A stretch of DNA of 32,283 bases from the IMG/VR virus record IMGVR_UViG_3300029787_000202, positions 1 through 32,283 of that record. The stretch is one strand, 5' to 3'. Below the pieces are notes generated by a model that saw only the letters and a program-made list of their open reading frames with translations, had not been told where the DNA came from and ran no database searches. Below are positions 8,137 through 16,990 of the stretch, piece after piece. The stretch comes from a virus. Within the stretch, counting starts at the first letter, position 1. Each line of letters starts with the position of its first letter. The position numbers and the translations under genes are program-made.

Positions 8137-8355
8137 TTAGAATATTTTTACAATAAGTGCAACAATTAAACCGACTAGTGATGTAATTACAAACCCAGAG
8201 CTAGCTAACATAATTTTTTCTAATCTATGTACGTCAGTATGCAAATCATCAATTTTTTTATTAGTTTCTTTTTGCATAATCAGACACAGTTTTTCGTGGT
8301 CCGTTATTCTTTGGTGAGCTAATACGTCTTGTTTTACTATTTTACGTTTGACCAC
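8137..8355 (-). CDS. XhlA/holin-like small membrane protein, copy 1
   Basis: 72 residues. A basic N-terminus leads into an amphipathic helix (about residues 17-48, with DHEKLCLIMQK and RLEKI), then one hydrophobic C-terminal segment (about 50-72). This layout matches the XhlA-type haemolysin/holin-associated proteins. It is clearly paralogous to the protein at 30220-30408: about 22 of 39 aligned residues are identical across the helix, sharing DHEKLC, IMQK and RLEKI. The GTG start has GGAG eight bases upstream and overlaps the end of the 1022-residue virion gene by 14 bases. Unlike copy 2 it is not next to the endolysin gene. It may act in lysis, as an antiholin-like partner, or as a membrane anchor for another process. 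Confidence 0.7.
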   Translation of the reverse strand: MVKRKIVKQDVLAHQRITDHEKLCLIMQKETNKKIDDLHTDVHRLEKIMLASSGFVITSLVGLIVALIVKIF

Positions 8356-11300
8356 GATTCTGTCTCCTTTGAGCTATTGCAGCTGAAGTTGTATCAAATG
8401 GAAATAGTGATTGAACATCTTGTGCAGTCACCTGGCCTTGTGGTGTTTGTGGTGCCTGTTCCATTTGTTGACCAAAAGCAGGTTGTAATTGAAGATCATC
8501 TGTAATACTCGGATCATCTGCTTCTTGATCTCTTTGAGCTTGTTCTAAAACTGTTTCAGTATCTGCTTCAACAACTCTATTTAGATAAGCAACCATATCA
8601 TTATCTAATGCAGTATCTCCTGATGGTTTTGAGAAGTCTCCAGCAAACATAGTCTCAACAACATCTTTAGGTAAGTTTTTATCATCATAAATAGGTTGTG
8701 GTATTTGAAAAGATAAATTTAATAGTCTTTCCTGTATTTCTTTTGGGTCTACATTTCTTGGATCAACTCTCGGTAAATCTTGTTCTTGATCTGCAAAGTA
8801 ATTATATAATCTTGCAAATGCATCTCTTTTTCTTGTAAGTCCTACTGCTGTAAGTTTTGGATTAATACTTCTACCAGTAAACTTTCTTGTAGTTCCAAAC
8901 AAACCTTTTTGAACTTCACCTATAGATTTACCTTTTAATAATTTTAATTGTTCCTCAGGTAGTAATGCATCATTCATATATCTCAAAGCTGTTGGATCTG
9001 TAAGCATTAGACCTGCTCTTCTTGCCATCAATAAGAATATTGCAGGTGCAAATGGATTGACAGCAAAAGCTGCACCACCAATAAACATACCACCAGCTAC
9101 TGATCCAAAAGAACCTAGTGTAAATCTTCTTTGTAAGAATGTAGATGTATCTGATACTGGTATGTCAGATATTGATTTCATGTAATTAGTAAATCCATAA
9201 AAATCTTTTGCTCCCTCTTTTCCTAACATCTCAATCATTTTATCTCGACCAAGATCTTCAGTCGCTTTACCAATACCAAGTTTATTCATAAATTTGTTAA
9301 TGTTAAATTGAGCAAAGTCTTCTGGAGAGAATCTGATGTCTTTTACATCAAATATTCCATTACCTTGTCTAACATCATCAATGCTAAAACCTCTCGCTCG
9401 TTCTATTGTGTCAGTTCCTAGTCTTTCCATAGCATCTTGTGCATATTCAGTCCCAGCTTTGACACCTGGAGCTAAATCAATTGTATCTCTGAAAACAGAT
9501 TTGGCTTGTGGCGCTGTCGCTGAATCAAAAGAATCTAGAAATGCATTAAACATATATCTAGCTTTAGCTGCTTTAAATAATTGTTTGCCATTCTCTGTTG
9601 CGTATTTACCCTCTGCACCTATTAAAGTTTTAAAACTTTTTAATGCTTCAGGAGAGTTAGATTGAAACACATCTCTTTCCATTGTAGAAAACAATAAATC
9701 TCTAGGCATAGCTTCTCTACCCACAATTCCAAATGTGCCTTTGTTAGTGAATAATGTTCTATCAAACTTCTGTAATGATCTTGCTGCAGCAGGAGTTGTG
9801 TACATGTTTAATACTTTATTAAATGTAGCATTAGCATCGTATAACTTATCTCTTAATTTTTCTGCATTTCTTATATTACCTTGTATAAAAGCCTCTGCTC
9901 TTTCTGGACTTTGTTTGGCTAGACCATCAAATGTAGCCTTAATACCTTGGTCTTGTAAAAAAGCACCTTTTGTAAGGTTTGCACCAAAGGCATTAAAATC
10001 ATTTTCTAATGCTTCTCTTATCATAAACATTTGTCTGCCTAATGTTCTATAATCTGTGCCTTGTATTGCGTTATTTAACATTTGTATAACACCTTTATAT
10101 TGTTTAGGTGTAATCATGTTAGTTCCAATGGCATCCATTGCATCATAGAATAAATTAATGGGGTCACCTGATTGCTTTAATACTTCGTCTATATTTTTAG
10201 ATGTAAAAGCTCGTTCAGTCGAAGGAAATAAATCACCAAAAGAAGATTTTAATTCTTGAGCTTTTGCTACAGTTTTATCCAATTTAATTATTGCAGGATT
10301 TCCTACGGTGTCCGCTAGCCGTTCAAAAGCATCATACTTAGAACCAATAAGATCCATGTTATCGTTAAATACTTTAGCAGCTTGATTGTAAATAGAATGA
10401 GATAAAGCTCCTGTTTTCATCAATGGTGCGTAAGAAGCTAATTGATCTAAATACATTTTACCTGCTTTTTGTTCTGCACCTTGAAAAGCTTGGTTAGCTA
10501 TCGGGCCTATGAATGGAAATACACCAACAGTTTTAAAGAAACCTTTTCCAACACTTGTTAAAGGACCATCATTCATAGCCTGAATTAATGGAATAGGTAA
10601 ACCCTTGTCTCGTGCGTACTCTGCCAATTCTTTTTGTTTAGCTCCTGTTGTACCAAATAATTTTTTACCTGCTTTACCTAAAGGTCCTGCAATTAATGGT
10701 GTAAGTAATGATGCACCTGTATTCCACATCAATGCTGATTTCATTTCATTTAATGCATTAAGTGTTATGTCTGCATCTACCTCGCCTGGCTTAAGATCTG
10801 CAAATTGATCAGATATTTGAGATGCTATAAATGTTCCTGCTTGCTCATTCAACATATCATATGTAATTGAACCCGCTCCTGCTCCTGCCGTCCCACCTAA
10901 AATAGAATATATCTCAGCTCTACCTAATGGACTTTGTAAAACTTTTGTTGGTACATCTGCAACTCTACCTAATAATTTAAATGCACCGCCTAATAATTTT
11001 AATCTACCTGGTAATTTATCTGCTACTGCTCCAGCCACCTGTGCCATTTTACCAGGACCTTTTTTCCAAAGATTACCTGATTTAGCTGCACCGTAAATTT
11101 GTTCTCTCATTGTTAAGTAAGGGGCTATAGAGCCTGTTATATCTCCAGCGAATACAGCTGTTGGTCTACCTTTAAAAAAAGAATCTTCTGCAGCTAACGC
11201 TGTAGCTATGGGATCTCTTCTAAACTCTTCTTCTGTAGCTAATTGATTAGCTACTGCCTTTCTTTGTTCAGATAGTTGAGACATTGAAGGACCCGTAAGT

Positions 11301-11410
11301 TTTTTTCTTCTGATTAACTCATCAATAATTTTTCTTTGCTTAGGACTAAGTGTATTAGGGTCCAAAGATCTATTATCAAGTTGTTGTTGTAATTGTTCTA
11401 TTGTTGCCAT
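8342..11410 (-). CDS. Large internal virion / DNA-ejection protein
   Basis: 1022 residues. The N-terminal 80 residues are charged and helical; most of the rest is helical and Ala/Lys-rich. Two hydrophobic, Gly/Ala-rich stretches are visible, near residue 175 (SILGGTAGAGAGS) and near 760-800 (GSVAGGMFIGG and onward), which could insert in membranes. The C-terminal 60 residues are Gln/Pro-rich and end with QSLFPFDTTSAAIAQRR. It follows another virion gene with a one-base TAATG overlap. Size, composition and position match ejection proteins such as T7 gp15/gp16 or P22 gp16/gp20 in role rather than sequence. No lytic transglycosylase motif was seen. Function is inferred from context. Confidence 0.6.
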   Translation of the reverse strand: MATIEQLQQQLDNRSLDPNTLSPKQRKIIDELIRRKKLTGPSMSQLSEQRKAVANQLATEEEFRRDPIATALAAEDSFFKGRPTAVFAGDITGSIAPYLTMREQIYGAAKSGNLWKKGPGKMAQVAGAVADKLPGRLKLLGGAFKLLGRVADVPTKVLQSPLGRAEIYSILGGTAGAGAGSITYDMLNEQAGTFIASQISDQFADLKPGEVDADITLNALNEMKSALMWNTGASLLTPLIAGPLGKAGKKLFGTTGAKQKELAEYARDKGLPIPLIQAMNDGPLTSVGKGFFKTVGVFPFIGPIANQAFQGAEQKAGKMYLDQLASYAPLMKTGALSHSIYNQAAKVFNDNMDLIGSKYDAFERLADTVGNPAIIKLDKTVAKAQELKSSFGDLFPSTERAFTSKNIDEVLKQSGDPINLFYDAMDAIGTNMITPKQYKGVIQMLNNAIQGTDYRTLGRQMFMIREALENDFNAFGANLTKGAFLQDQGIKATFDGLAKQSPERAEAFIQGNIRNAEKLRDKLYDANATFNKVLNMYTTPAAARSLQKFDRTLFTNKGTFGIVGREAMPRDLLFSTMERDVFQSNSPEALKSFKTLIGAEGKYATENGKQLFKAAKARYMFNAFLDSFDSATAPQAKSVFRDTIDLAPGVKAGTEYAQDAMERLGTDTIERARGFSIDDVRQGNGIFDVKDIRFSPEDFAQFNINKFMNKLGIGKATEDLGRDKMIEMLGKEGAKDFYGFTNYMKSISDIPVSDTSTFLQRRFTLGSFGSVAGGMFIGGAAFAVNPFAPAIFLLMARRAGLMLTDPTALRYMNDALLPEEQLKLLKGKSIGEVQKGLFGTTRKFTGRSINPKLTAVGLTRKRDAFARLYNYFADQEQDLPRVDPRNVDPKEIQERLLNLSFQIPQPIYDDKNLPKDVVETMFAGDFSKPSGDTALDNDMVAYLNRVVEADTETVLEQAQRDQEADDPSITDDLQLQPAFGQQMEQAPQTPQGQVTAQDVQSLFPFDTTSAAIAQRRQNRGQT

Positions 11411-13593
11411 TATTTATTAAACTCCTCTAATAAACCAGCATCATCTAAAGTTTTTATAAATGTATCAGTTACTGTTTGACCTTCTTGCAATCTAAATTGA
11501 TTTTGAACTCTCATATTTTGAAGTGTTCTCTCTAGTCCGCCTATTCTTCTATAATCATTTTCGTATCTAATAATATCATCTTGAAGTTGTTTACCAATCG
11601 CTCTTATTGATGCTTCAACTGAATCAGAACCTCTAGTTAATGTAAATAGGTTTACAAGTTTTTCAGCAGCTGCTACGTCTCTAGCAGTCAATCTATCTTT
11701 ATCTTTAAACGAGTTAGCTAAGGCATATACTAATGTTGTTTCTGCAACGGCTAGGGATTCTAAAGTTTCAGCGTCTACTTTTTCTCCTCTATCCTTTGCT
11801 GCATCTCTAATTCTATCTTCTGCATCTTTATAAAGTTTATTAAATTTGGTGCTTTTCAATAATCTATTTTTAGTATCTTCTGGTAAATCAGAGGCTTCTA
11901 TTTGAGCTCTATATGCATCTGCAATACCTCTTGCCTCTTCTTTTGAAGAACCAAACGAGAATCCTAAATCAGATAAAGCAGATCCAACACGTGTTTTAAA
12001 TAAATTTATAACACCACCAGGACCAACAGATTTAGGAAATTTAGCTATTGTATCTAACACATCATTGGTAATTTTAAATGTTTTATATCTATTAGATAAA
12101 GTATCACCAATTTTAATTGTTTCTTGATCTACTGTTTTCTTATTTAAAAATTGATTTACTTTACCAAAACCAGGAACATTTGCTTGACTAGAAATAGATG
12201 CATAAATTTCATTACCTCTAGGACCTATTTGACCTGTAGCAAATTCAATTGTTCCGTCTTTTGTTTGTCTACCTTTTACATTTATTGTATTACCGTTGTC
12301 GTCAATGAATTGTACGACACCTAGTTCACCATCAAAAGGTTCTCCAGCTGCAGCTTCATTAAATAATTTCATTTCATCCAGAGCAAACCCTAAATAAGTT
12401 TCCATAGATTTATTTTCTAATTCATTTTGTTTAAGTTTCATTACAGCATAGTTATTTACTGCTGGACCTAAGGCATTACCTAAAACTTCTAAAGCACCGC
12501 CCAAGCCACTTTTTCTTGTTGTGCCTGCCATAAGACCAGCTGCTAAAGATGATAAGAAAGTTGTTCTTGCAAGATCGCCTTGTGGGTCTTGTCCTAATTC
12601 ACTTCTTATTTGTTTAGCTCTTTCAATTAAACTTGTTGTATATAATTTACCACCAATAGGTTTTTCTGTGCCTTTACCTTGTCGAGATTGATTATAAATT
12701 TGTTGGGCTTTTTGTAAAGGTTTTGGTTCTTCCACAGGAGCAGGTGGTTTAGATGAAATATCTTTACCTTCAATACCTACAGGATCACTAAGTCCTCCAT
12801 CTATACCACTAGGTTGAGTTACTTGTGTAATTGTTTGAACTGGTACAGTTTCTTTTAAAATTTCACCACGTTTATTTTTTACTACTTTATTTAAATCAGC
12901 AACTTTTGTTTTACCAATTTGTGTTTCGTTTTGTGATTCTTTCAATGCATCAGGTTGTATTATTCCCATTTCTGATCCCTCTGCTTGAGCAAGTTTTTTT
13001 CTTTCTTCTTGTGCTTTTTTGATTGCACCTCTACCTTTTGGTTTAGATGGATCTATTGCACCAAACAAATTTGAAGTGTCTATATTTGCTAATGGTTCAC
13101 CGCCTAAACCAGTTACCTGACCAGCAGTCGTTCCGTATTCTAAATTAGGACTAAAGTTATCTCTTCTTATTTTATCCGCTAATAAACCTAAACCTTTTAA
13201 ACCTAAGTAACCTGTTCCAACAGCTCTTCCAATTGGAGTAACTCCAGCAAAACCAGCTAAAGTATTTATACCTGTAGCAACTGGCCCTGTTACACCAAGT
13301 TTATTCATAATGTCACTTGATAACTGATATGTTCCTGATGCTCCTATTAAAGGACGTAATCCGAATTGGCTTTTTAAAAATCTACCAGACCTTTGCATTG
13401 CAGGTCTAATATTCCTTCCAAAAAATCCTTGTTGATTTACAGTTAAAGGAAAATTTCTTGCCATCTGACCTGTTGTGTTAATAGTTGGTGCACCTACCAT
13501 TTGACCTATTCTAGCTTTAACAGGTTTCAGTGCACCTTTTCTTAAAGCTTGTTGTCGAAACAATGGTCTGTTTAAAACTTTATCGAGAGACAT
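11410..13593 (-). CDS. Internal virion protein, function inferred from context
   Basis: 727 residues. The N-terminus (1-150) is basic and rich in Gly/Leu with hydrophobic patches (for example GYLGLKGLGLLADK near 127-140). A charged, Pro/Lys-rich low-complexity middle follows (about 180-310), then SLAAGLMAGT near 350, and a helical C-terminal half. No catalytic motif recognised. It is joined to its neighbours on both sides by one-base TAATG overlaps, so the ejection-type proteins are probably made in fixed ratios. It likely works with the 1022- and 288-residue proteins in the virion core or in DNA transfer through the cell envelope. Confidence 0.55.
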   Translation of the reverse strand: MSLDKVLNRPLFRQQALRKGALKPVKARIGQMVGAPTINTTGQMARNFPLTVNQQGFFGRNIRPAMQRSGRFLKSQFGLRPLIGASGTYQLSSDIMNKLGVTGPVATGINTLAGFAGVTPIGRAVGTGYLGLKGLGLLADKIRRDNFSPNLEYGTTAGQVTGLGGEPLANIDTSNLFGAIDPSKPKGRGAIKKAQEERKKLAQAEGSEMGIIQPDALKESQNETQIGKTKVADLNKVVKNKRGEILKETVPVQTITQVTQPSGIDGGLSDPVGIEGKDISSKPPAPVEEPKPLQKAQQIYNQSRQGKGTEKPIGGKLYTTSLIERAKQIRSELGQDPQGDLARTTFLSSLAAGLMAGTTRKSGLGGALEVLGNALGPAVNNYAVMKLKQNELENKSMETYLGFALDEMKLFNEAAAGEPFDGELGVVQFIDDNGNTINVKGRQTKDGTIEFATGQIGPRGNEIYASISSQANVPGFGKVNQFLNKKTVDQETIKIGDTLSNRYKTFKITNDVLDTIAKFPKSVGPGGVINLFKTRVGSALSDLGFSFGSSKEEARGIADAYRAQIEASDLPEDTKNRLLKSTKFNKLYKDAEDRIRDAAKDRGEKVDAETLESLAVAETTLVYALANSFKDKDRLTARDVAAAEKLVNLFTLTRGSDSVEASIRAIGKQLQDDIIRYENDYRRIGGLERTLQNMRVQNQFRLQEGQTVTDTFIKTLDDAGLLEEFNK

Positions 13594-14459
13594 TATCTCC
13601 CTCCCTGCATACCTTGGAATGCTTGAAAGGCACTTATACCAGTTCCAATAGATTGTGCTAATGGACTAGTTTGTGGTGAAGTTGCAGCTGTTACTGTAGA
13701 TTGAGATTTAGGTCCAGCAGCATAAATATTAGATAAAAACTCAGCTCTTTGAAAAGGTTCAAAAGATTGTTGTAATGTTGATTGTCTAGCTGCGTCTAAT
13801 GTAGTTTGTGCCAACTGTCTTTGTAAACCTCCAGCTTGTAATAATTGATTCAAATCTGCTTGTGCCATTTGTTGTTGGCCTTGACCTATGTTAGCTAGTT
13901 GAGAACCTATTTGGCCTTGCATTTGTTGTTGCTGTTGTGCAGCAGTCAACGCTTGACCAAAACCTTTTTGTTGAGCTAGTCCAACTTGACCTAATCTTGC
14001 TCTTTCTAATTCTGCTTGAGCAACTCCTTCTCTTCCCCCACCAAAAGCTCCTGACAAGACAGCTTGTGCACCTAACCTGTTTTGAGCTTGTGCTGCTTGT
14101 CTATTAATTTCATCTACCACATATGATTGATAAGGATTTAAAAATTGATTTATGTTTGGTGTTTGTGCTGCAAGTAATTGTCCGATGCCCGATGTTACTG
14201 TTGGTTGACCCACTCCTGTAGTTCCTGCTGCTGTCAATCCTTGTTGCTCTAAAGCACTAAAAGGTGCAACCTGCATAGCAGGTATTGTTACTGGTTTTCC
14301 CGCAACACCACGAGCTAAATCCATTAATTCTATTTTTCGTTCTTCGATACCTGGAGCTTCTCTAATTACAGATTGAGTAAATTGATTTCCACTTGAAGCT
14401 GCTGGGGCAGGTGCATTACTACCACCTCCACCAAATATACTTGATACTATAGATCCCAT
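13593..14459 (-). CDS. Gln/Ala-rich ejection-type virion protein
   Basis: 288 residues, starting MGSIVSSIFGGGG. Residues about 110-240 are strongly helical and rich in Gln and Ala (QAAQAQNRLGAQAV, TAAQQQQQMQGQI), a composition typical of P22 gp7/gp20-like or T7 gp14-like ejection proteins. A glycine patch, SGAFGGGREG, sits in the middle. The C-terminal part is Ser/Thr/Gln-rich. No enzyme motif. One-base overlaps link it to the genes on both sides. The assignment rests on composition and context. Confidence 0.6.
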   Translation of the reverse strand: MGSIVSSIFGGGGSNAPAPAASSGNQFTQSVIREAPGIEERKIELMDLARGVAGKPVTIPAMQVAPFSALEQQGLTAAGTTGVGQPTVTSGIGQLLAAQTPNINQFLNPYQSYVVDEINRQAAQAQNRLGAQAVLSGAFGGGREGVAQAELERARLGQVGLAQQKGFGQALTAAQQQQQMQGQIGSQLANIGQGQQQMAQADLNQLLQAGGLQRQLAQTTLDAARQSTLQQSFEPFQRAEFLSNIYAAGPKSQSTVTAATSPQTSPLAQSIGTGISAFQAFQGMQGGR

Positions 14460-14914
14460 TATAAATCTTTCTCCATTTGTATATGTTTAGCTTTCCAACC
14501 CCATTTTTTTGATACTTTGGACCAACCTGGTCTTACCCAAAAGCTAAGCTTTTTGCATCCGTTTAGTTTAGCAAACTTTGTGACTGTATTCACTATCTTG
14601 TCCTCCCATAAATGTCTTTTTCTCCCCGTACATATTATAGCTTCAAGTTGAGAATAATTAGGTAGAGCTGCAATACGAGTTACAAATAATGCGAAGACTT
14701 GATTAAGCTCTTCTTCATCACTACCAAAGACAAGAAACATTTGTGCTTCATCTTTTTTTAATAAATCTTTAATATCTTTAGGTTCTGCAAAACCGCCTGA
14801 ATATTTCAAGGCCTCTGCAATCATAAAATCGCATAATGGCCAAAACTTATCTATGTATTTTGGCTCTACTGATAAAACAGATATGTCAGGTTTAATTGGC
14901 TTGGGCTTTTGCAT
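14459..14914 (-). CDS. GNAT-like protein resembling T7 gp13 internal virion protein
   Basis: 151 residues with the alpha/beta layout of a reduced acyltransferase (GNAT) fold: an early helix (YIDKFWPLCDFMIAEALKYSGG), a strand with QMFLVFGS, a strand ALFVTRIAALP, LEAIICTGRKRHLWEDKIVNTVTKFAKLNGCKKLSFWV, and a C-terminal RPGWSKVSKKWGWKAKHIQMEK. This pattern, ending in a GW-x-K element, is typical of phage gp13-like proteins that are packed in virions or chaperone internal proteins, with doubtful catalytic activity. The acetyl-CoA loop is degenerate (CTGRKRHLW). It lies within the internal-virion block and overlaps the upstream gene by 23 bases. Confidence 0.6.
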   Translation of the reverse strand: MQKPKPIKPDISVLSVEPKYIDKFWPLCDFMIAEALKYSGGFAEPKDIKDLLKKDEAQMFLVFGSDEEELNQVFALFVTRIAALPNYSQLEAIICTGRKRHLWEDKIVNTVTKFAKLNGCKKLSFWVRPGWSKVSKKWGWKAKHIQMEKDL

Positions 14915-15926
14915 TTCTACTTCCTTCTAATAAATCAAAAACTCTTTTGTATCGTTTCTGTTGTTCGTAGAAGTATTGTGCACCTTTTTCTCTCATATCT
15001 TTCATGCTACTTGGATTTGCACCAGCTATGATTCCTGCGCCTAATACTCCATCTGCTCTTGTTACAAACTCTCCGTCCGCTAGTTGAGCTAACATTGTAT
15101 CTTCGTCTTTATCTCCTGTGCCAGACCCATCTTCGACATAACCTGATGCTCTTACATAATTATTTGCATCGTCTTCACTATGAGATCTTTTACTTGGAAG
15201 GTAGTTTATACCACCTTCATTAAATTTTTTAATCTCTGCTAAACCTCCCTCTTTTAATCTATTTCTCTCAATTGCATAAGGACCCATTCTAAAGTCACCT
15301 TGATTTGCAGGATCAGCTTCGGGTATGTATGGTTGTTCAAAAGTTTTTTCTGTACCGTCTACTGGGTCAATATATTTAAATCCACCTCTTTGTTTTTGTA
15401 ATTCTGCTACTGCTAAGTTATATGTAGGTGTAAACACATCTTGTGGTTGAGGTTCAAAAGCACCTGAAAGGTATGTTCCAAGACCAATCGCTGTTGCAAC
15501 TTTACCAGGACTGAATTGCATTTCTCCTGTTGGCTTACCATTCACATATCTTTTTTGTCTTAATAATTTATTAAAAATATCTGTGATACCACCTGTTGAT
15601 TGTCCAGCTTGTTCGTAATTTGGATTAGGAACTAAATTTCCAAATTTATCCACGCCTAAATTTTCGGGATTAGCTGCTCCAGGAATTGATGCAAACTGAG
15701 GTAAAAAATTTGATATAGGTGTAAATGATTGTTGGGCTCCAGCGAAACCAGGGAGATTTAAAGCTGAACCTCCACTTAAAACTCCTTTACCACCATAGTA
15801 GCCAGCAGCAGCTCCAGTAGCTCCTGCCAATAATCTTTGAATTCCTGATCCACCAGCGTCTTTGGATCCTTTATAACCTTTGTATCCTCCGTAAGCGGCT
15901 AGTGCGTAGGGTAAAAATTGTAACAT
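14892..15926 (-). CDS. Virion protein with glycine-rich N-terminus and conserved 'LADGEFV' domain
   Basis: 344 residues. The N-terminus (1-55) is Gly/Ala/Tyr-rich and hydrophobic (LPYALAAYGGYKGYKG, GATGAAAGYYGG), possibly membrane-seeking. The C-terminal region (about 255-310) carries SGYVEDGSGTGDKDEDTMLAQLADGEFVTRADGV, a segment I recall as common in marine phage structural proteins. A GGLAEIKKFNEGGI element lies near 235. No catalytic motif. It is the first gene of the internal-protein block, preceded by a 46-base gap holding AAGGA 11 bases before the ATG and a small palindrome (15946-15955). Probably a virion component; the exact role is unknown. Confidence 0.6.
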   Translation of the reverse strand: MLQFLPYALAAYGGYKGYKGSKDAGGSGIQRLLAGATGAAAGYYGGKGVLSGGSALNLPGFAGAQQSFTPISNFLPQFASIPGAANPENLGVDKFGNLVPNPNYEQAGQSTGGITDIFNKLLRQKRYVNGKPTGEMQFSPGKVATAIGLGTYLSGAFEPQPQDVFTPTYNLAVAELQKQRGGFKYIDPVDGTEKTFEQPYIPEADPANQGDFRMGPYAIERNRLKEGGLAEIKKFNEGGINYLPSKRSHSEDDANNYVRASGYVEDGSGTGDKDEDTMLAQLADGEFVTRADGVLGAGIIAGANPSSMKDMREKGAQYFYEQQKRYKRVFDLLEGSRNAKAQAN

Positions 15927-15972
15927 ATATTATGTATTCCTTAAAATTAGCTAATTAGAAAATATTACCATT

Positions 15973-16803
15973 TTAAGAGGTCTTTGACAACTCATCCCAA
16001 AAAGAAGATCTATACTGATGTTCTCCGACATGAGTTATTTTTTCAGTAACTAACGCATGACATTTACCACCTATATCTCTCCACCTCTTACAGAAAGCAA
16101 AATCTTCACCTAAATATTGCTTTTTTATTGGATCAAAGTCAGTATCAAAAAGATTATAGAAAAAAGGTCTATTGGTAAGTTTACCATTAATGATGGTTTG
16201 TTGAATAATTTCTTTCTCAGGATAAGCTTTTATCATCTTTTCTATTACTTCTCTTTTTATCAACATACATCCAGTTGGCGAATGTGTAACTTCTATAACT
16301 CCATTTTTAATAGTGATATCTTTCTCGTTTGGTAATTTCATCGGGTATTGGTATAAAGCTTTATATTGTAAGTCATGTTCATTTTTAATTTTGCCACTTT
16401 TTATTTTCTCCCAAGCTTTATTCCAATTAAGACTCTTTAATGGGTAAGGCACTGAAATGACATCCTTCTGAGCTGCAATCATTTTGAATATAGATTCAGA
16501 AGAAAAATCTATATCAGAATCAATAAACAATAAATGTGTACTATCTGTTTCCATAAAACTAGATACACATAAGTTTCTACCTTGTGTAACCAAAGAAGAT
16601 TTCATTACTTGAAAACAAACTAACACGCCATTCTTCATGCATTGTTTTTGAAATTCTAGACAAGCTTGAAAATAATGTAAAGACACATCACTATGACAAG
16701 GTGTTGCTACAAATATTGAAAACTTTTTAGGTTTCAACATATGTGTCTTAATAGGTTTTTCTTTTGGTTTATCAAACCAGATAGGTTTACTAGGGTCTTC
16801 CAT
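15973..16803 (-). CDS. GT-A fold (family 2-like) glycosyltransferase
   Basis: 276 residues. The nucleotide-sugar-binding N-terminus starts at FSIFVATPCH (28-37). The metal-binding D95-S-D97 lies in LLFIDSDIDF; a GCMLIKR strand is near 178-184, the acceptor-side G-E-D-F-A-F-C-K-R-W (232-241) follows, and a late histidine is in ITHVGEH (256-262). These are the expected elements of an inverting or retaining GT-A enzyme. The substrate is unknown; modification of virion proteins, phage DNA or the host surface are all possible. It lies between the internal-virion block and a second glycosyltransferase and overlaps a small coiled-coil gene by 14 bases. An alternative start at Met22 would remove a Lys/Pro-rich leader but none of the motifs. 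Confidence 0.85.
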   Translation of the reverse strand: MEDPSKPIWFDKPKEKPIKTHMLKPKKFSIFVATPCHSDVSLHYFQACLEFQKQCMKNGVLVCFQVMKSSLVTQGRNLCVSSFMETDSTHLLFIDSDIDFSSESIFKMIAAQKDVISVPYPLKSLNWNKAWEKIKSGKIKNEHDLQYKALYQYPMKLPNEKDITIKNGVIEVTHSPTGCMLIKREVIEKMIKAYPEKEIIQQTIINGKLTNRPFFYNLFDTDFDPIKKQYLGEDFAFCKRWRDIGGKCHALVTEKITHVGEHQYRSSFWDELSKTS

Positions 16804-16990
16804 TTACATCCCATTTATTTATTAATTTTATTTTTTCTTCAGCATCTACTATTACTTGTAATAATTTATCTATTTCGTCTAGATGTTGTGGGTGTTCTCC
16901 AATCCCTACTGAATTACTAAGATATATTTTTATAGTTGTAGAGGCTTCTGCTATTTGTGCTTCATATCTTTTCTTAAGTGCTTTTAACAT
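16790..16990 (-). CDS. Small helical protein between two glycosyltransferases
   Basis: 66 residues: two charged amphipathic helices (about 1-20 and 36-60) joined by a loop, SVGIGEHPQHLDE. No family named with confidence, although the type recurs in marine phage contigs as I remember them. It overlaps the upstream GT-B gene by 17 bases and the downstream GT-A gene by 14 bases, so it is translated with both and may be a partner or a spacer subunit. Confidence 0.7.
   Translation of the reverse strand: MLKALKKRYEAQIAEASTTIKIYLSNSVGIGEHPQHLDEIDKLLQVIVDAEEKIKLINKWDVNGRP

Noticed and set aside
9336-10808. Several plus-strand ORFs of 67-109 codons opposite the 1022-residue virion gene
   Set aside because: They have no plausible start signals or motifs and are antisense to a continuous, well-supported frame.
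15946-15958. Palindrome ATTAGCTAAT upstream of the 344-residue virion gene
   Set aside because: Only 10 bases in very AT-rich DNA, with no T run; too weak to call an operator or terminator.
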